Part shown: positions 15,877 to 24,874 of the stretch, one piece after another
How positions within the stretch are numbered: position 1 is the stretch's first letter
How the letters are laid out: every line of letters begins with the position of its first letter
Assembly: GCA_003533785.1 (NCBI GenBank)
Contig: DQCR01000065.1
Location: forward strand, 1-26,878
Direction of reading: 5' to 3'
Length of the DNA: 26,878 bases
From: Flavobacteriaceae bacterium
Lineage (GTDB): Bacteria > Bacteroidota > Bacteroidia > Flavobacteriales > Flavobacteriaceae
Notes under the pieces: model-generated
The model's database searches: none
What the model was told of the DNA's origin: nothing
The model's input: only the letters and a program-made list of their open reading frames with translations
Position numbers and translations under genes: made by a program

Positions 15877-17159
15877 AACTTTGGCAAAAAAACCAAACTA
15901 CACACGATAAAATAGACCGTTTTACTGTGGGAAAAGACAGGGTCTACGATCTTCACTTGGCGGCATATGACTGCGAAGCTTCCATAGCCCATGCTCAAAT
16001 GTTAGCTCAAGTAGGTCTATTATCCCCCGAAGAAGCAGAGCAACTTACCCAAGTTTTAGAAGGGTTAAAAAACGAGGCTGAAAAAGGGAATTTTGTGATC
16101 GAATCTGAATTCGAAGACATGCACTCCAAAATTGAATTCGTTTTAACCGAAAAACTAGGCGACTTAGGCAAGAAAATTCATACGGCACGATCGCGAAACG
16201 ATCAGGTATTGGTGGCACTTCATTTGTATTTTAAAAAGGAAATCGAAACCCTGAAAGCACTGACCAAGACCTTTTTTGATCTGTTAATGAATTTAGCCGA
16301 GCAGCACAAGGCACATCTCATGCCAGGCTATACCCATTTTCAGGTAGCGATGCCTTCCTCTTTTGGTCTTTGGTTCTCTGCCTATGCAGAGAGCTTAATC
16401 GATGATATGATCCTGCTCAATGCCGCCTATCAAGTGGTCGATCAAAACCCTTTGGGCAGTGCCGCAGGCTATGGAAGCTCTTTCCCAATCGATCGAAAAG
16501 CCACGACAAATTCATTGGGCTTTGGAGATTTAAAATACAATGTAATTGCCGCGCAAATGAGTCGAGGAAAAGCCGAAAAAACAGTGGCTATTGGAATGTC
16601 GGCTGTAGCCGCTACCCTTTCCAAATTGGCTATGGATATTTGCCTCTACATGGGACAAGAACACCATTTTATTCATTTCCCCGACGAATTGACTACTGGC
16701 TCCAGCATCATGCCTCACAAAAAAAATCCCGATGTTTTTGAACTTATTCGTGGGAAATGCAATCTCATTCAAGGGTTACCCAGCCAACTCAATTTATTGA
16801 TGGGCAATCTTCCTTCTGGGTACCATCGGGAAATGCAATTGGCTAAGGGACCCATCATTGAAGCCATAGAGGATATAAAAAGCTGTTTGGAGCTTTTCAC
16901 TTTCAGCCTCAAAGAAATTGAGATTCGAGAAAACCTATTGGACGACGATAAATATCAGTTTATTTTTAGTGTGGATACCCTTAATGAATGGGTGAAAGAA
17001 GGAATGCCCTTTCGCGAAGCTTATAAAAAAATGGGCGAAGCCATTGCAACGGGAAATTATACTCCAAAAAAGGATATAAGCCACACGCATTTGGGCAGTC
17101 TCGGCAATTTAGCTTTGGATTCAATCCGAGCGAAGATGGAAGCCGTCCTCAAAAAATAA
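15873..17159 (+). CDS. argH: Argininosuccinate lyase
   Basis: A 428-residue member of the aspartase/fumarase superfamily that splits argininosuccinate to arginine and fumarate. The three conserved regions are HTARSRNDQV (residues 103-112), MPGYTHFQVAMPSSFG (150-165, with catalytic T154-H155) and the signature GSSIMPHKKNPDVFELIRGK (276-295). It is the last gene of the operon and starts inside the argE stop (ATGA). It is somewhat shorter than the usual 455-460 residues, with a reduced C-terminal part, as I recall for flavobacterial ArgH. Only 57 bases separate it from the convergent lpdA stop, and no clear terminator is visible there. Confidence 0.95.
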   Translation: MKLWQKNQTTHDKIDRFTVGKDRVYDLHLAAYDCEASIAHAQMLAQVGLLSPEEAEQLTQVLEGLKNEAEKGNFVIESEFEDMHSKIEFVLTEKLGDLGKKIHTARSRNDQVLVALHLYFKKEIETLKALTKTFFDLLMNLAEQHKAHLMPGYTHFQVAMPSSFGLWFSAYAESLIDDMILLNAAYQVVDQNPLGSAAGYGSSFPIDRKATTNSLGFGDLKYNVIAAQMSRGKAEKTVAIGMSAVAATLSKLAMDICLYMGQEHHFIHFPDELTTGSSIMPHKKNPDVFELIRGKCNLIQGLPSQLNLLMGNLPSGYHREMQLAKGPIIEAIEDIKSCLELFTFSLKEIEIRENLLDDDKYQFIFSVDTLNEWVKEGMPFREAYKKMGEAIATGNYTPKKDISHTHLGSLGNLALDSIRAKMEAVLKK

Positions 17160-17216
17160 AAACCCCTGTGTGAGTAAAGACTTTCTCTTGGCAATCGCAT
17201 TTGCTTTTCCGAATCC

Positions 17217-18617
17217 CTAAATATGCAAGGCCCGGTCTTCTGTAGCTGCCAATGCGGCTTCTTTCACTGCCTCGGCATAAGTGGGATGGGAATGACTCAT
17301 TCTAGCAATGTCTTCTGCTGAAGCCCGAAACTCCATGGCGGTTACCGCTTCTGCAATCAAATCCGCCACACGGGCCCCAACCATATGAACACCCAGTACC
17401 TCATCGGTCTCAGCATCGGCAAGAATCTTGACAAAACCGTCGGTATCCATACTCGCTCGTGCTCTTCCCAGAGCACGCATGGGAAACTGTCCGCTTTTAT
17501 AGGCTACCTGAGCTGTTTTGAGTTCCTCTTCGGTCTTTCCAACAGAGGCTACTTCTGGCCAAGTATAAATTACGTTGGGAATAAGATTATAATCGATATG
17601 GGGCTGTTGTCCTGCGAGTTGCTCTGCAACCAACACTCCTTCTTCTTCGGCTTTATGTGCAAGCATAGCGCCCCGAACCACATCTCCTATTGCATAGATG
17701 TTGGGAACGACTGTTTGTAAATGATCGTTGACTTCGACTTGCCCACGTTCGTTGAGTTGTACACCCACAGTGTCCAATTGAAGTCCTTCAGTATAGGGCT
17801 TTCGCCCAACAGACACCAAACAATAGTCGCCTTCAAATTTCACTTCGTTTCCTTTTTTGTCAGTAGCTGTCACTGTAACCGAATTTTTTTGACGATCAAC
17901 GGCACTGACCCCGTGTGAAGTGAAAAACTTTACCCCTTGTTTTTTCAGTACTTTTTGTAGTTCTCTTGATATGGCACTATCCATTACAGGTACGATACGA
18001 TCTGCATACTCAATCACAGATACCGCAGCGCCCAATCGCCTATAAACTTGACCTAACTCAAGGCCGATCACACCACCGCCAACGACAAGGAGATGTTTTG
18101 GAATTTCCTTCAGCTCGAGTGCTTCTGTGGAGGTAATCACTCGTTCTTTGTCTAGCGTAATAAACGGAAGTGTTCCCGGTTTGGATCCGGTAGCGATGAT
18201 GGTGTTTTTTGCTACCAGCGTCATTTTTTTCTTACCATCCACTTCAATATGAGTCGCATCGATAAAACGTCCTACCCCTTCGAAAACTTTGATTTTATTT
18301 TTATCCATCAAAAAATTGATCCCTAGGGTGGTTTGCTCCACCACCTGACGCTTGCGTCCAATCATTTTCTCCAAATTGACTTTAATCTCGCCAGGGATTT
18401 CAATACCGTGAGTATCAAAGTGCTTGATGGCGTCCTCATAGTGGTGCGACGAATCCAAAAGCGATTTAGATGGGATGCATCCTACATTTAAGCAAGTGCC
18501 CCCAAGCGTACTGTATTTTTCAATGATGGCCGTTTTGAGACCCAACTGCGCACAGCGAATAGCAGCTACATAGCCTCCAGGACCGGAACCGATAACAACA
18601 ACGTCGAATGAATTCAT
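17217..18617 (-). CDS. lpdA: Dihydrolipoyl dehydrogenase (E3)
   Basis: A 466-residue FAD-dependent disulfide oxidoreductase that reoxidises lipoamide in the 2-oxoacid dehydrogenase and glycine cleavage complexes. The FAD fold begins GSGPGGYVAAIRCAQLG (residue 10 on). The redox pair is C42/C47 in GGTCLNVGCIPSK. The NAD-binding motif GGGVIGLELGQVYRRLGAAV is in the middle, and AIGDVVRGAMLAHKAEEEG closes the FAD site. The active-site His/Glu pair is H444 and E449 in HPTYAEAVKEA. It stands alone, without E1 or E2 genes, so it probably serves several complexes. It converges with argH and has its own -7 box about 25 bases upstream. Confidence 0.96.
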   Translation of the reverse strand: MNSFDVVVIGSGPGGYVAAIRCAQLGLKTAIIEKYSTLGGTCLNVGCIPSKSLLDSSHHYEDAIKHFDTHGIEIPGEIKVNLEKMIGRKRQVVEQTTLGINFLMDKNKIKVFEGVGRFIDATHIEVDGKKKMTLVAKNTIIATGSKPGTLPFITLDKERVITSTEALELKEIPKHLLVVGGGVIGLELGQVYRRLGAAVSVIEYADRIVPVMDSAISRELQKVLKKQGVKFFTSHGVSAVDRQKNSVTVTATDKKGNEVKFEGDYCLVSVGRKPYTEGLQLDTVGVQLNERGQVEVNDHLQTVVPNIYAIGDVVRGAMLAHKAEEEGVLVAEQLAGQQPHIDYNLIPNVIYTWPEVASVGKTEEELKTAQVAYKSGQFPMRALGRARASMDTDGFVKILADAETDEVLGVHMVGARVADLIAEAVTAMEFRASAEDIARMSHSHPTYAEAVKEAALAATEDRALHI

Positions 18618-18642
18618 TATTTGATTTTTGTTTTGCTTCAGT

Positions 18643-18650
18643 CAAAAATA
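18643..18650 (-). promoter_or_regulatory. -7 box upstream of lpdA
   Basis: On the minus strand, TATTTTTG matches TAnnTTTG and lies 25 bases before the lpdA ATG. A matching -33 TTG is not present at the normal distance, so the assignment rests on the -7 box alone. Confidence 0.45.
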
Positions 18651-18666
18651 CAAATGTTTCTTGCTT

Positions 18667-18804
18667 CTATTGACCCTTTTGAACTATTTTGATAAGTTGA
18701 ATGTATTCTAAGCCGTTACCCAAAACACTACTTAATTCCTTATTTATATTCTTTTTCGAATTCTCCTGATCCCAGGCTTTATCCATACTCTTTGTCTTAT
18801 TCAT
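18667..18804 (-). CDS. Possible 45-residue small protein
   Basis: An ATG-started frame of 45 codons lies in the 254-base gap between lpdA and nhaC, on the lpdA strand. It begins MNKTKSMDKAWDQENSKKN and ends LEYIQLIKIVQKGQ. The first half is polar and charged and the second half looks like a short amphipathic helix. I recognise no family. It ends 17 bases before the lpdA -7 box, and an imperfect -7-like TAATTTTTTG lies upstream of its start. The region is AT-rich, and a frame of this length could occur by chance, so it remains a candidate. The rest of the 18618-18871 gap holds only promoter-like signals. Confidence 0.35.
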   Translation of the reverse strand: MNKTKSMDKAWDQENSKKNINKELSSVLGNGLEYIQLIKIVQKGQ

Positions 18805-18837
18805 AAAAATTAAATCAAAAAATTAAAAAAGAAATAA

Positions 18838-18866
18838 TTGTTGTAACATTACGTCATTCATCTTTG
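18838..18866 (+). promoter_or_regulatory. Promoter of the NhaC-type antiporter gene
   Basis: TTG at 18838-18840 is followed after 18 bases by CATCTTTG at 18859-18866, one mismatch from TAnnTTTG. The -7 box ends only 5 bases before the ATG at 18872, so the message would have almost no 5' untranslated region, as at tilS and the arg leader. Confidence 0.5.
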
Positions 18867-18871
18867 CCACT

Positions 18872-20305
18872 ATGAAATCCGAATCTAGTCTAAGTTTATT
18901 TAAGGCTCTCATCCCGCTTTTGATCCTCATCATTCTTCTAGCTGTCAATGTGAGTATTTTTGGAGATGATGCCTTAGGAGGTTCTAATCAGTTTATTTTG
19001 TTGGTTGGAGGTGCCGTTGCAGCCATCGTGGGTTTTGTTCATAAGATCACTTATCAAGAGATGCTCGATAAAGTAGCCAGCAACCTAAAATCAGTCACAG
19101 GAGCTATTTTGATTTTATTATTTGTGGGGGCTTTAGCGGGTACCTGGCTTATCAGTGGTATAATCCCAGCAATGATTTATTACGGCTTGCAATTGCTGCA
19201 CCCAACCATATTTCTTCCCTCCTGCATCTTGATCTGTGCGGTTATTTCGATCGCTACAGGAAGCAGTTGGACCACCTCGGCCACGGTGGGCATTGCATTG
19301 ATCGGAATTGGAAAAGCATTGGGACTTCCTGCTGGAATGATTGCAGGAGCGGTAATCTCAGGGGCCTATTTTGGCGATAAACTATCCCCCTTGAGCGACA
19401 CCACCAACTTGGCTCCAGCTATGGCTGGTGGAGATTTGTTCACTCATATTCGTTATATGACTTTAACCACCGTGCCAAGTATCGTTATCACATTTTTGAT
19501 TTTTGTCATTTTAGGGCTCTCCCAATCAGTCAATGGTGATTCCGATACCACATCATTAGTTAGCGCCATAGAACAACAATTTAATATTCACTGGGGATTG
19601 TTCTTAATCCCCTTAATTGTAATTGTATTGATTATTAAAAAAGCACCTCCTTTAGTAGCGTTATTTATAGGTACGATACTGGGTGCAGCCACTGCTTTTT
19701 TCTTTCAAAAAGACTTGCTACTTGAACTCTCTGGAGCTTCACAACTGGACAGAATCACTGCCTATCAAACTTTGATGGATGCCATAACTATCTCCACTCA
19801 AATTCCTACAAATGATCCCATTCTCAGAGAACTATTTTCTTCGGGAGGAATGCAGGGAATGCTTGGCACAGTATGGCTAATCATTTGTGCCATGGTATTT
19901 GGCGGAATAATGGATGCTATTGGGGCATTAAAAAAAATAAGTGAGGTCTTATTGAATTGGGCTCAGAATACATTCCAATTATTTGCCAGCACAGTAGCTT
20001 CTTGTTTAACTATCAATATTACCGCATCGGATCAATACTTATCTTTAGTCATTCCAGGTAAGATGTTTCAAAAAGCTTACGAGGATAGAGGCTTAGCCCC
20101 AGAAAACTTAAGTAGAACTCTGGAAGATTCGGGAACCGTCACCTCCGTTTTGATTCCCTGGAATACCTGTGGGGCATACCAATCCGGCGTATTGGGCGTG
20201 GGTGTGGGTGAGTATTTCTTCTATGCTATCTTCAATTGGCTCTCTCCATTCATGACGCTCACCTTTGCTGCGTTAAATATCAAAATCAGAAAATGGGTGA
20301 AATAA
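18872..20305 (+). CDS. nhaC: NhaC-family Na+/H+ antiporter
   Basis: A 477-residue membrane protein with about eleven to twelve hydrophobic segments, of the NhaC family, which exchanges external H+ for internal Na+. Family stretches are ATGSSWTTSATVGIALIGIG (residues 128-147) and GAYFGDKLSPLSDTTNLAPAMAGGDLFTHIRYM (from about 164), the most conserved region. LEDSGTVTSVLIPWNTCGAYQSGVLGV lies in the second half. It is a single-gene transcription unit, divergent from lpdA and 144 bases ahead of ftsK. Sodium extrusion would fit a marine organism, but related proteins also exchange organic acids (malate/lactate), so the substrate is not certain. Confidence 0.88.
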   Translation: MKSESSLSLFKALIPLLILIILLAVNVSIFGDDALGGSNQFILLVGGAVAAIVGFVHKITYQEMLDKVASNLKSVTGAILILLFVGALAGTWLISGIIPAMIYYGLQLLHPTIFLPSCILICAVISIATGSSWTTSATVGIALIGIGKALGLPAGMIAGAVISGAYFGDKLSPLSDTTNLAPAMAGGDLFTHIRYMTLTTVPSIVITFLIFVILGLSQSVNGDSDTTSLVSAIEQQFNIHWGLFLIPLIVIVLIIKKAPPLVALFIGTILGAATAFFFQKDLLLELSGASQLDRITAYQTLMDAITISTQIPTNDPILRELFSSGGMQGMLGTVWLIICAMVFGGIMDAIGALKKISEVLLNWAQNTFQLFASTVASCLTINITASDQYLSLVIPGKMFQKAYEDRGLAPENLSRTLEDSGTVTSVLIPWNTCGAYQSGVLGVGVGEYFFYAIFNWLSPFMTLTFAALNIKIRKWVK

Positions 20306-20363
20306 TATTCCCCTAGAAAAAGCTTCATTCTGATTTTATACGGTTTCAAAATATTCGATGGTG

Positions 20364-20375
20364 TGGTCTAGACCA
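20364..20375. repeat. 12-base perfect palindrome TGGTCTAGACCA
   Basis: TGGTCTAGACCA sits in the 144-base gap between nhaC and ftsK, 51 bases upstream of the ftsK -7 box. It could be a regulator site for ftsK or a structure at the 3' end of the nhaC message. No T run follows directly. Confidence 0.3.
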
Positions 20376-20426
20376 TAGAAACAAATGCGCCCTAGTGATT
20401 TTTTTTATGCTTTGACAGGCTTTGCT

Positions 20427-20434
20427 TACCTTTG
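20427..20434 (+). promoter_or_regulatory. -7 box upstream of ftsK
   Basis: TACCTTTG matches TAnnTTTG exactly and lies 15 bases before the ftsK ATG. The -33 region holds only a T-rich tract (about 20399-20406), so that element is weak. This is the likely start of the ftsK-lolA-lptF/G-ribBA transcript. Confidence 0.55.
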
Positions 20435-20449
20435 TTAGACTAGAGAGCT

Positions 20450-22783
20450 ATGAGCAAACAAAAAGCCCAAAACCAACAACGTACTTCTACCCCCCGATCC
20501 CTAAAAAAAAGACAACGGCAAATTCTTTTTGGAGGTTTTTTGATGGGAGTGGCGTTATTGCTTGCCCTTTCATTTACTTCCTTTTACTTTAATTGGCAGT
20601 CGGATCAGAGTACTTTAAACGGGTTTGCCGATCCTACCATAAGCTCGGAGAATATTTTCAATAAATTTGGTGCTCTTGTCAGTCATTTTTTTATTTATCA
20701 ACTCTTCGGAATCAGTGCCTTTGTTCTTGTCTATCTTTTTTTATTGACTGGCTTGTCTCTTTTTTTCAATTACTCGAAAAAAAACCTACTCAATCGTTGG
20801 AGTTGGGGCCTGTTGCATATGTTATGGTTATGTCTTTTTTTCGGATTCTTCTATGAGCGTGCTCCCTTACTGAGCGGCGTTGTTGGATTTGAAATTCACG
20901 ACTATCTTTTCGCCTATATAGGTAGTCTGGGCTTGGTATTACTCTTGTTTTTTATGGCATTGATTATTCTTGTCTTGCGATGGAAGCTAACTCCAGAATC
21001 GCTAGCTGTAATTTTACGTTCCAATCGTCCTAGAATTGGATCTATATTCACCAAAGGAAAAACCGAAACCCGTTCCAAAGAAAATACAATTGAGAACGAG
21101 AATGACTCCGTCGCCCTTGATCTAGAAGAGCCGGGTCCGCAGCTTACGCCTCCTGAAGTGTCTCTACCCAATTCGCCAAAAGAAGATGACAAAGAAGTGA
21201 CCATGGAAGTTCAAGAAGCTCCTGAAGAAGAAACCCTCGACTCCAATTTGGCTCAAGAATTGGTTGAAAAGCACGGGTTCTTTGATCCCACTTTGGAATT
21301 GAGTCGGTATCGACTACCAGCATTGGATTTGCTAAAGGATTATGGTGAAACTGGAATTACCATCAACCAAGAAGAGCTCGAAATCAATAAAAATAAGATT
21401 GTTGATACTTTAAGAAACTATAAAATTGGCATTGCTCAAATAAAAGCAACCATTGGGCCCACTGTAACCTTGTACGAAATTGTTCCCGATGCGGGAATAC
21501 GAATTTCTAAAATCAAAAACTTAGAAGACGATATAGCGCTGTCTTTAGCAGCATTGGGCATACGAATAATCGCTCCCATTCCAGGGAAGGGTACAATCGG
21601 GATAGAGGTTCCCAACCAAAATCCCAGTATTGTTTCCATGCGATCCGTCATTGCCTCTCCAAAATTTCAAAAGGCTGAAATGGAACTCCCCATTGCACTG
21701 GGAAAAACCATCAGTAATGAAACCTTTGTAGTAGATCTAACCAAGATGCCTCACCTGTTGATGGCAGGAGCCACTGGACAAGGAAAATCGGTTGGACTGA
21801 ATGCCGTATTGACCTCTTTGCTCTACAAGCGTCATCCCGCCGAGGTAAAGTTTGTCTTAGTAGATCCGAAGAAAGTGGAATTGACCATCTACAACAAAAT
21901 TGAACGACACTACCTAGCCAAGTTACCCGATTCAGAAGAAGCTATCATCACAGATAATAGCAAGGTTATCAATACTCTAAATTCGCTTTGTATTGAAATG
22001 GACAACCGCTATGAACTTCTTAAAAACGCCTTGTGTCGCAATCTGAAAGAATACAATAAAAAGTTTAGAGAGCGAAAGCTAAACCCCAATGATGGACATA
22101 ATTATTTACCCTATATCGTTTTGGTGGTTGATGAATTCGCCGATCTTATCATGACTGCTGGCAAAGAAGTGGAAACTCCAATTGCACGATTGGCTCAGTT
22201 GGCTCGTGCGGTCGGGATACACCTAATCATTGCCACACAGCGTCCATCGGTAAATGTAATTACTGGTATCATCAAAGCCAATTTTCCAGCTCGAATTGCT
22301 TTTCGAGTAACCTCAAAAATTGATTCTCGGACGATTCTGGACAGCGGAGGTGCGGATCAACTTATAGGTCGTGGTGACATGCTCTACACCCAAGGAAATG
22401 AATTGACACGGATTCAATGTGCCTTTGTCGATACGCCCGAAGTGGATCGTATTGCGCATTTTGTGGGAGCGCAAAAAGGATATGCCAACGCACATCTCCT
22501 CCCAGAATACGTGGGTGAAGAAGGAGGGAGTAGCCTCGACATTGATGCCTCAGAACGAGACGCTTTGTTTCGGGGAGCAGCAGAAGTAATCGTAACCGCT
22601 CAACAAGGGTCCGCCTCCTTGCTTCAGAGAAAATTGAAATTGGGCTATAATCGGGCTGGACGCATTATAGACCAGATGGAAGCAGCTGGAATCGTGGGTC
22701 CTTTCGAAGGAAGCAAGGCTCGGCAAGTACTCATTTCGGATCTTGTGGCTCTAGACCAACACCTGAAAAATGAAAACTCCTAG
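20450..22783 (+). CDS. ftsK: DNA translocase FtsK
   Basis: A 777-residue septal DNA pump that clears and aligns chromosome termini at division. Four N-terminal membrane helices are visible (about 26-46, 83-106, 118-136 and 153-177). A short acidic linker (about 200-265) follows, much shorter than in E. coli. The RecA-like motor has Walker A GATGQGKSVGLNA near residues 440-450, Walker B VVDEFADLIMTAG and ATQRPSVNVITG. The C-terminal gamma winged helix (GSASLLQRKLKLGYNRAGRIIDQMEAAGIVG, from about 720) reads the polar KOPS sequences. It leads a four-gene block, and the lolA start follows its stop by one base. Confidence 0.96.
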   Translation: MSKQKAQNQQRTSTPRSLKKRQRQILFGGFLMGVALLLALSFTSFYFNWQSDQSTLNGFADPTISSENIFNKFGALVSHFFIYQLFGISAFVLVYLFLLTGLSLFFNYSKKNLLNRWSWGLLHMLWLCLFFGFFYERAPLLSGVVGFEIHDYLFAYIGSLGLVLLLFFMALIILVLRWKLTPESLAVILRSNRPRIGSIFTKGKTETRSKENTIENENDSVALDLEEPGPQLTPPEVSLPNSPKEDDKEVTMEVQEAPEEETLDSNLAQELVEKHGFFDPTLELSRYRLPALDLLKDYGETGITINQEELEINKNKIVDTLRNYKIGIAQIKATIGPTVTLYEIVPDAGIRISKIKNLEDDIALSLAALGIRIIAPIPGKGTIGIEVPNQNPSIVSMRSVIASPKFQKAEMELPIALGKTISNETFVVDLTKMPHLLMAGATGQGKSVGLNAVLTSLLYKRHPAEVKFVLVDPKKVELTIYNKIERHYLAKLPDSEEAIITDNSKVINTLNSLCIEMDNRYELLKNALCRNLKEYNKKFRERKLNPNDGHNYLPYIVLVVDEFADLIMTAGKEVETPIARLAQLARAVGIHLIIATQRPSVNVITGIIKANFPARIAFRVTSKIDSRTILDSGGADQLIGRGDMLYTQGNELTRIQCAFVDTPEVDRIAHFVGAQKGYANAHLLPEYVGEEGGSSLDIDASERDALFRGAAEVIVTAQQGSASLLQRKLKLGYNRAGRIIDQMEAAGIVGPFEGSKARQVLISDLVALDQHLKNENS

Positions 22784-22784
22784 T

Positions 22785-23426
22785 ATGAAAAGATTGTTTT
22801 TTGTTCTCTTGTTATTGACGTTTTACCCTTTGGAAGCACAAACTTCTCTTAAAGCAAAAGCCCTGTTGGACAAAGTGGCTAATGAAATGAATGCGGCAAA
22901 AAATTTACAATTTGGATTTACCTATGTCCTTGAAAATAAGCAAGAAAAAATTCGCCAGGAAACCGAAGGAAATGTAACTGTTGCTCAAGATAAATATCGG
23001 CTCAATATGACCGATGTTCAACAGCTTTTTGATGGCACACAGTTGTATACGATTGTTCCCGATAATGAAGAAATCACAATTTCTAGTCCCGACGAGGCAG
23101 CAGAAGTAGGGATCAATCCTAGTGAGTTGCTTTTTTTCTACACCAAAGGATATGACTATCATTGGGACATACTTCAAAACGTGAGGAGGAAAAAGATTCA
23201 GTATGTAAAATTGATTCCCACCGATGACAATCCAGATATCCAATACCTCTTACTCGGAATTGATGTGGCCAATTCCTCTATCTATCGCTTAATTGAAATT
23301 GGAAAAAATACCACACGAACCACCTTAACTTTGAACAATATGGTTCGAGATATTTCTTTGCCTGAAAACTTCTTTACCTTTGATTCCAGTCAGTATCCAG
23401 ACTACTTTATAAACGAGGCTTTTTGA
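22785..23426 (+). CDS. lolA: Outer membrane lipoprotein carrier protein LolA
   Basis: A 213-residue periplasmic chaperone-like protein that carries lipoproteins from the LolCDE complex to the outer membrane. The signal peptide MKRLFFVLLLLTFYPLEAQ is followed by SLKAKALLDKVANEMNAAKNLQFGFTYVLENKQEKIRQETEGNV, the start of the LolA half-barrel. DKYRLNMTDVQQLFDGTQLYTIVPDNEEITI is the typical central LolA stretch. I choose ATG 22785, one base after the ftsK stop, because it begins the signal peptide directly. ATG 22770, overlapping ftsK, would add five residues (MKTPS) and is possible. It overlaps the permease gene by 4 bases. The pairing with an LPS permease gene groups two envelope export functions. 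Confidence 0.9.
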   Translation: MKRLFFVLLLLTFYPLEAQTSLKAKALLDKVANEMNAAKNLQFGFTYVLENKQEKIRQETEGNVTVAQDKYRLNMTDVQQLFDGTQLYTIVPDNEEITISSPDEAAEVGINPSELLFFYTKGYDYHWDILQNVRRKKIQYVKLIPTDDNPDIQYLLLGIDVANSSIYRLIEIGKNTTRTTLTLNNMVRDISLPENFFTFDSSQYPDYFINEAF

Positions 23427-24874
23427 AAATTATTGATCGCTATATATTGAGTAGTTACCTCCGACGTTTGCTGGGGGTTTTTGCGATTTGTATGATTATA
23501 TTCATTATTCAAACATTTTGGCTCTTTGTCGACGATTTAGCTGGAAAAGGGCTCGACATTATCATCATCTTACGCTTCTTACTATACTACTCTCCCAAAT
23601 TAGTACCGTTGGTTCTTCCCCTATCCGTTTTATTGGCTTCACTAATGACCTACGGAGATTTGGCTGAAAACTATGAGTTTGCTGCAATGAAATCAACAGG
23701 TATTTCACTGCAACGCGCCATGAGAAGCCTCATTATTTTTCATGTTTTTCTAGGGATTGGTTCTTTCTATTTTTCCAATTATGTCATCCCCTTTGGAGAA
23801 TTGAAATCATATAATCTTAGGAAGAACCTTGCCAAGCTGAAACCAGCCCTTGCCATTCGAGAAGGAATATTTAATGATTTGGGAAGCATCTCAATCAAGG
23901 TAGAGGATAAATACGGAGAGGACAACCGATTCTTAACAGATGTGGTCATTCATGAGAAAAGTCCTGATCAGAAAAATAATATTGTCATCAAAGCAGAAAA
24001 TGGAGAATTGATCAGTGAAACTTCCGATGCTATGCTTCAACTGGTGCTGTATAATGGCAATCGATATGAAATCATTCAACCACAAAAAGCTGTGGATCGA
24101 CGGCGCCATCCCCATGCCAAAGTCGCTTTTGAGCAGTATAATATGAATATTGATCTATCTGAATTCAACAATGTTGATTTAGAAGAAGAAAACTACAAGA
24201 GCACTTTTAGAATGCAAAAAGTGGATCAGCTGAATAAAAATATCGATTCTCTGGAAGGTGTTTTTAGTAAACAAAAGGAGGTTTTTGCTGCAAATTTCAA
24301 AAAATCCTCTCCCGGTACTGCATTGGCAAAAAATAATGGCACTATACAAGAATTGGACAGTATCCTACAAGCCAATGTTCTTAATTTTGCCCAGGTTTCT
24401 CGGAACTATCAATGGATAGAAATTACGCAGGGGGCGCTATCCAAAACACGAAGAAAGCTGTCAACTTTGGAAAATAAGAAAAAATCATTTTTTGTCATGC
24501 AGAAATTCATCAATCTTCACAAGATCACTAGAAATGATAAATATACCTTGATGTTCGCCTCGATCATTCTATTTTTGATTGGTGCCTCCTTGGGAGCCAT
24601 TATACGCAAAGGAGGGTTTGGTCTGCCATTGGTCTTAGCGGTGATTATTTTTCTCACTTACCACTATATTGGTATGTTTGGCAAAAACGCAGCTGAAGAC
24701 AATAGTATTTCACCCGAACTTGCATCCTGGATATCTACCCTTATATTTGGCCCTTTAGCCTACTTTTTAACCCGCAGGGCTTCCACGGACAAAGGCTTTA
24801 TCAACCTGGATGGAATTTTAGTCCCTATTAATAAATTCTTGGCCCGTTATTTAGGAAATTCAAACAATCACTAA
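23423..24874 (+). CDS. LptF/LptG-family LPS export permease
   Basis: A 483-residue YjgP/YjgQ-type permease, an inner membrane subunit of the Lpt machine that lifts lipopolysaccharide out of the membrane. Three N-terminal helices lie within residues 12-120 ([28 protein letters not shown] onward), with the conserved [21 protein letters not shown] between helices 2 and 3. A periplasmic beta domain follows, then three C-terminal helices ([23 protein letters not shown] onward). It is more than 100 residues longer than E. coli LptF or LptG because of a helical, lysine-rich insert at about 255-365 before the fourth helix. The start is TTG at 23423, inside the lolA stop (TTGA). The stop shares one base with the ribBA ATG (TAATG). 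Whether it is closer to LptF or LptG cannot be told by eye. Confidence 0.9.
   Translation: MKIIDRYILSSYLRRLLGVFAICMIIFIIQTFWLFVDDLAGKGLDIIIILRFLLYYSPKLVPLVLPLSVLLASLMTYGDLAENYEFAAMKSTGISLQRAMRSLIIFHVFLGIGSFYFSNYVIPFGELKSYNLRKNLAKLKPALAIREGIFNDLGSISIKVEDKYGEDNRFLTDVVIHEKSPDQKNNIVIKAENGELISETSDAMLQLVLYNGNRYEIIQPQKAVDRRRHPHAKVAFEQYNMNIDLSEFNNVDLEEENYKSTFRMQKVDQLNKNIDSLEGVFSKQKEVFAANFKKSSPGTALAKNNGTIQELDSILQANVLNFAQVSRNYQWIEITQGALSKTRRKLSTLENKKKSFFVMQKFINLHKITRNDKYTLMFASIILFLIGASLGAIIRKGGFGLPLVLAVIIFLTYHYIGMFGKNAAEDNSISPELASWISTLIFGPLAYFLTRRASTDKGFINLDGILVPINKFLARYLGNSNNH

Noticed and set aside
17191..17204. GCAA-TCGCAT-TTGC hairpin followed by TTTT between argH and lpdA.
   Set aside because: A 4-bp stem is too weak to support a terminator call.
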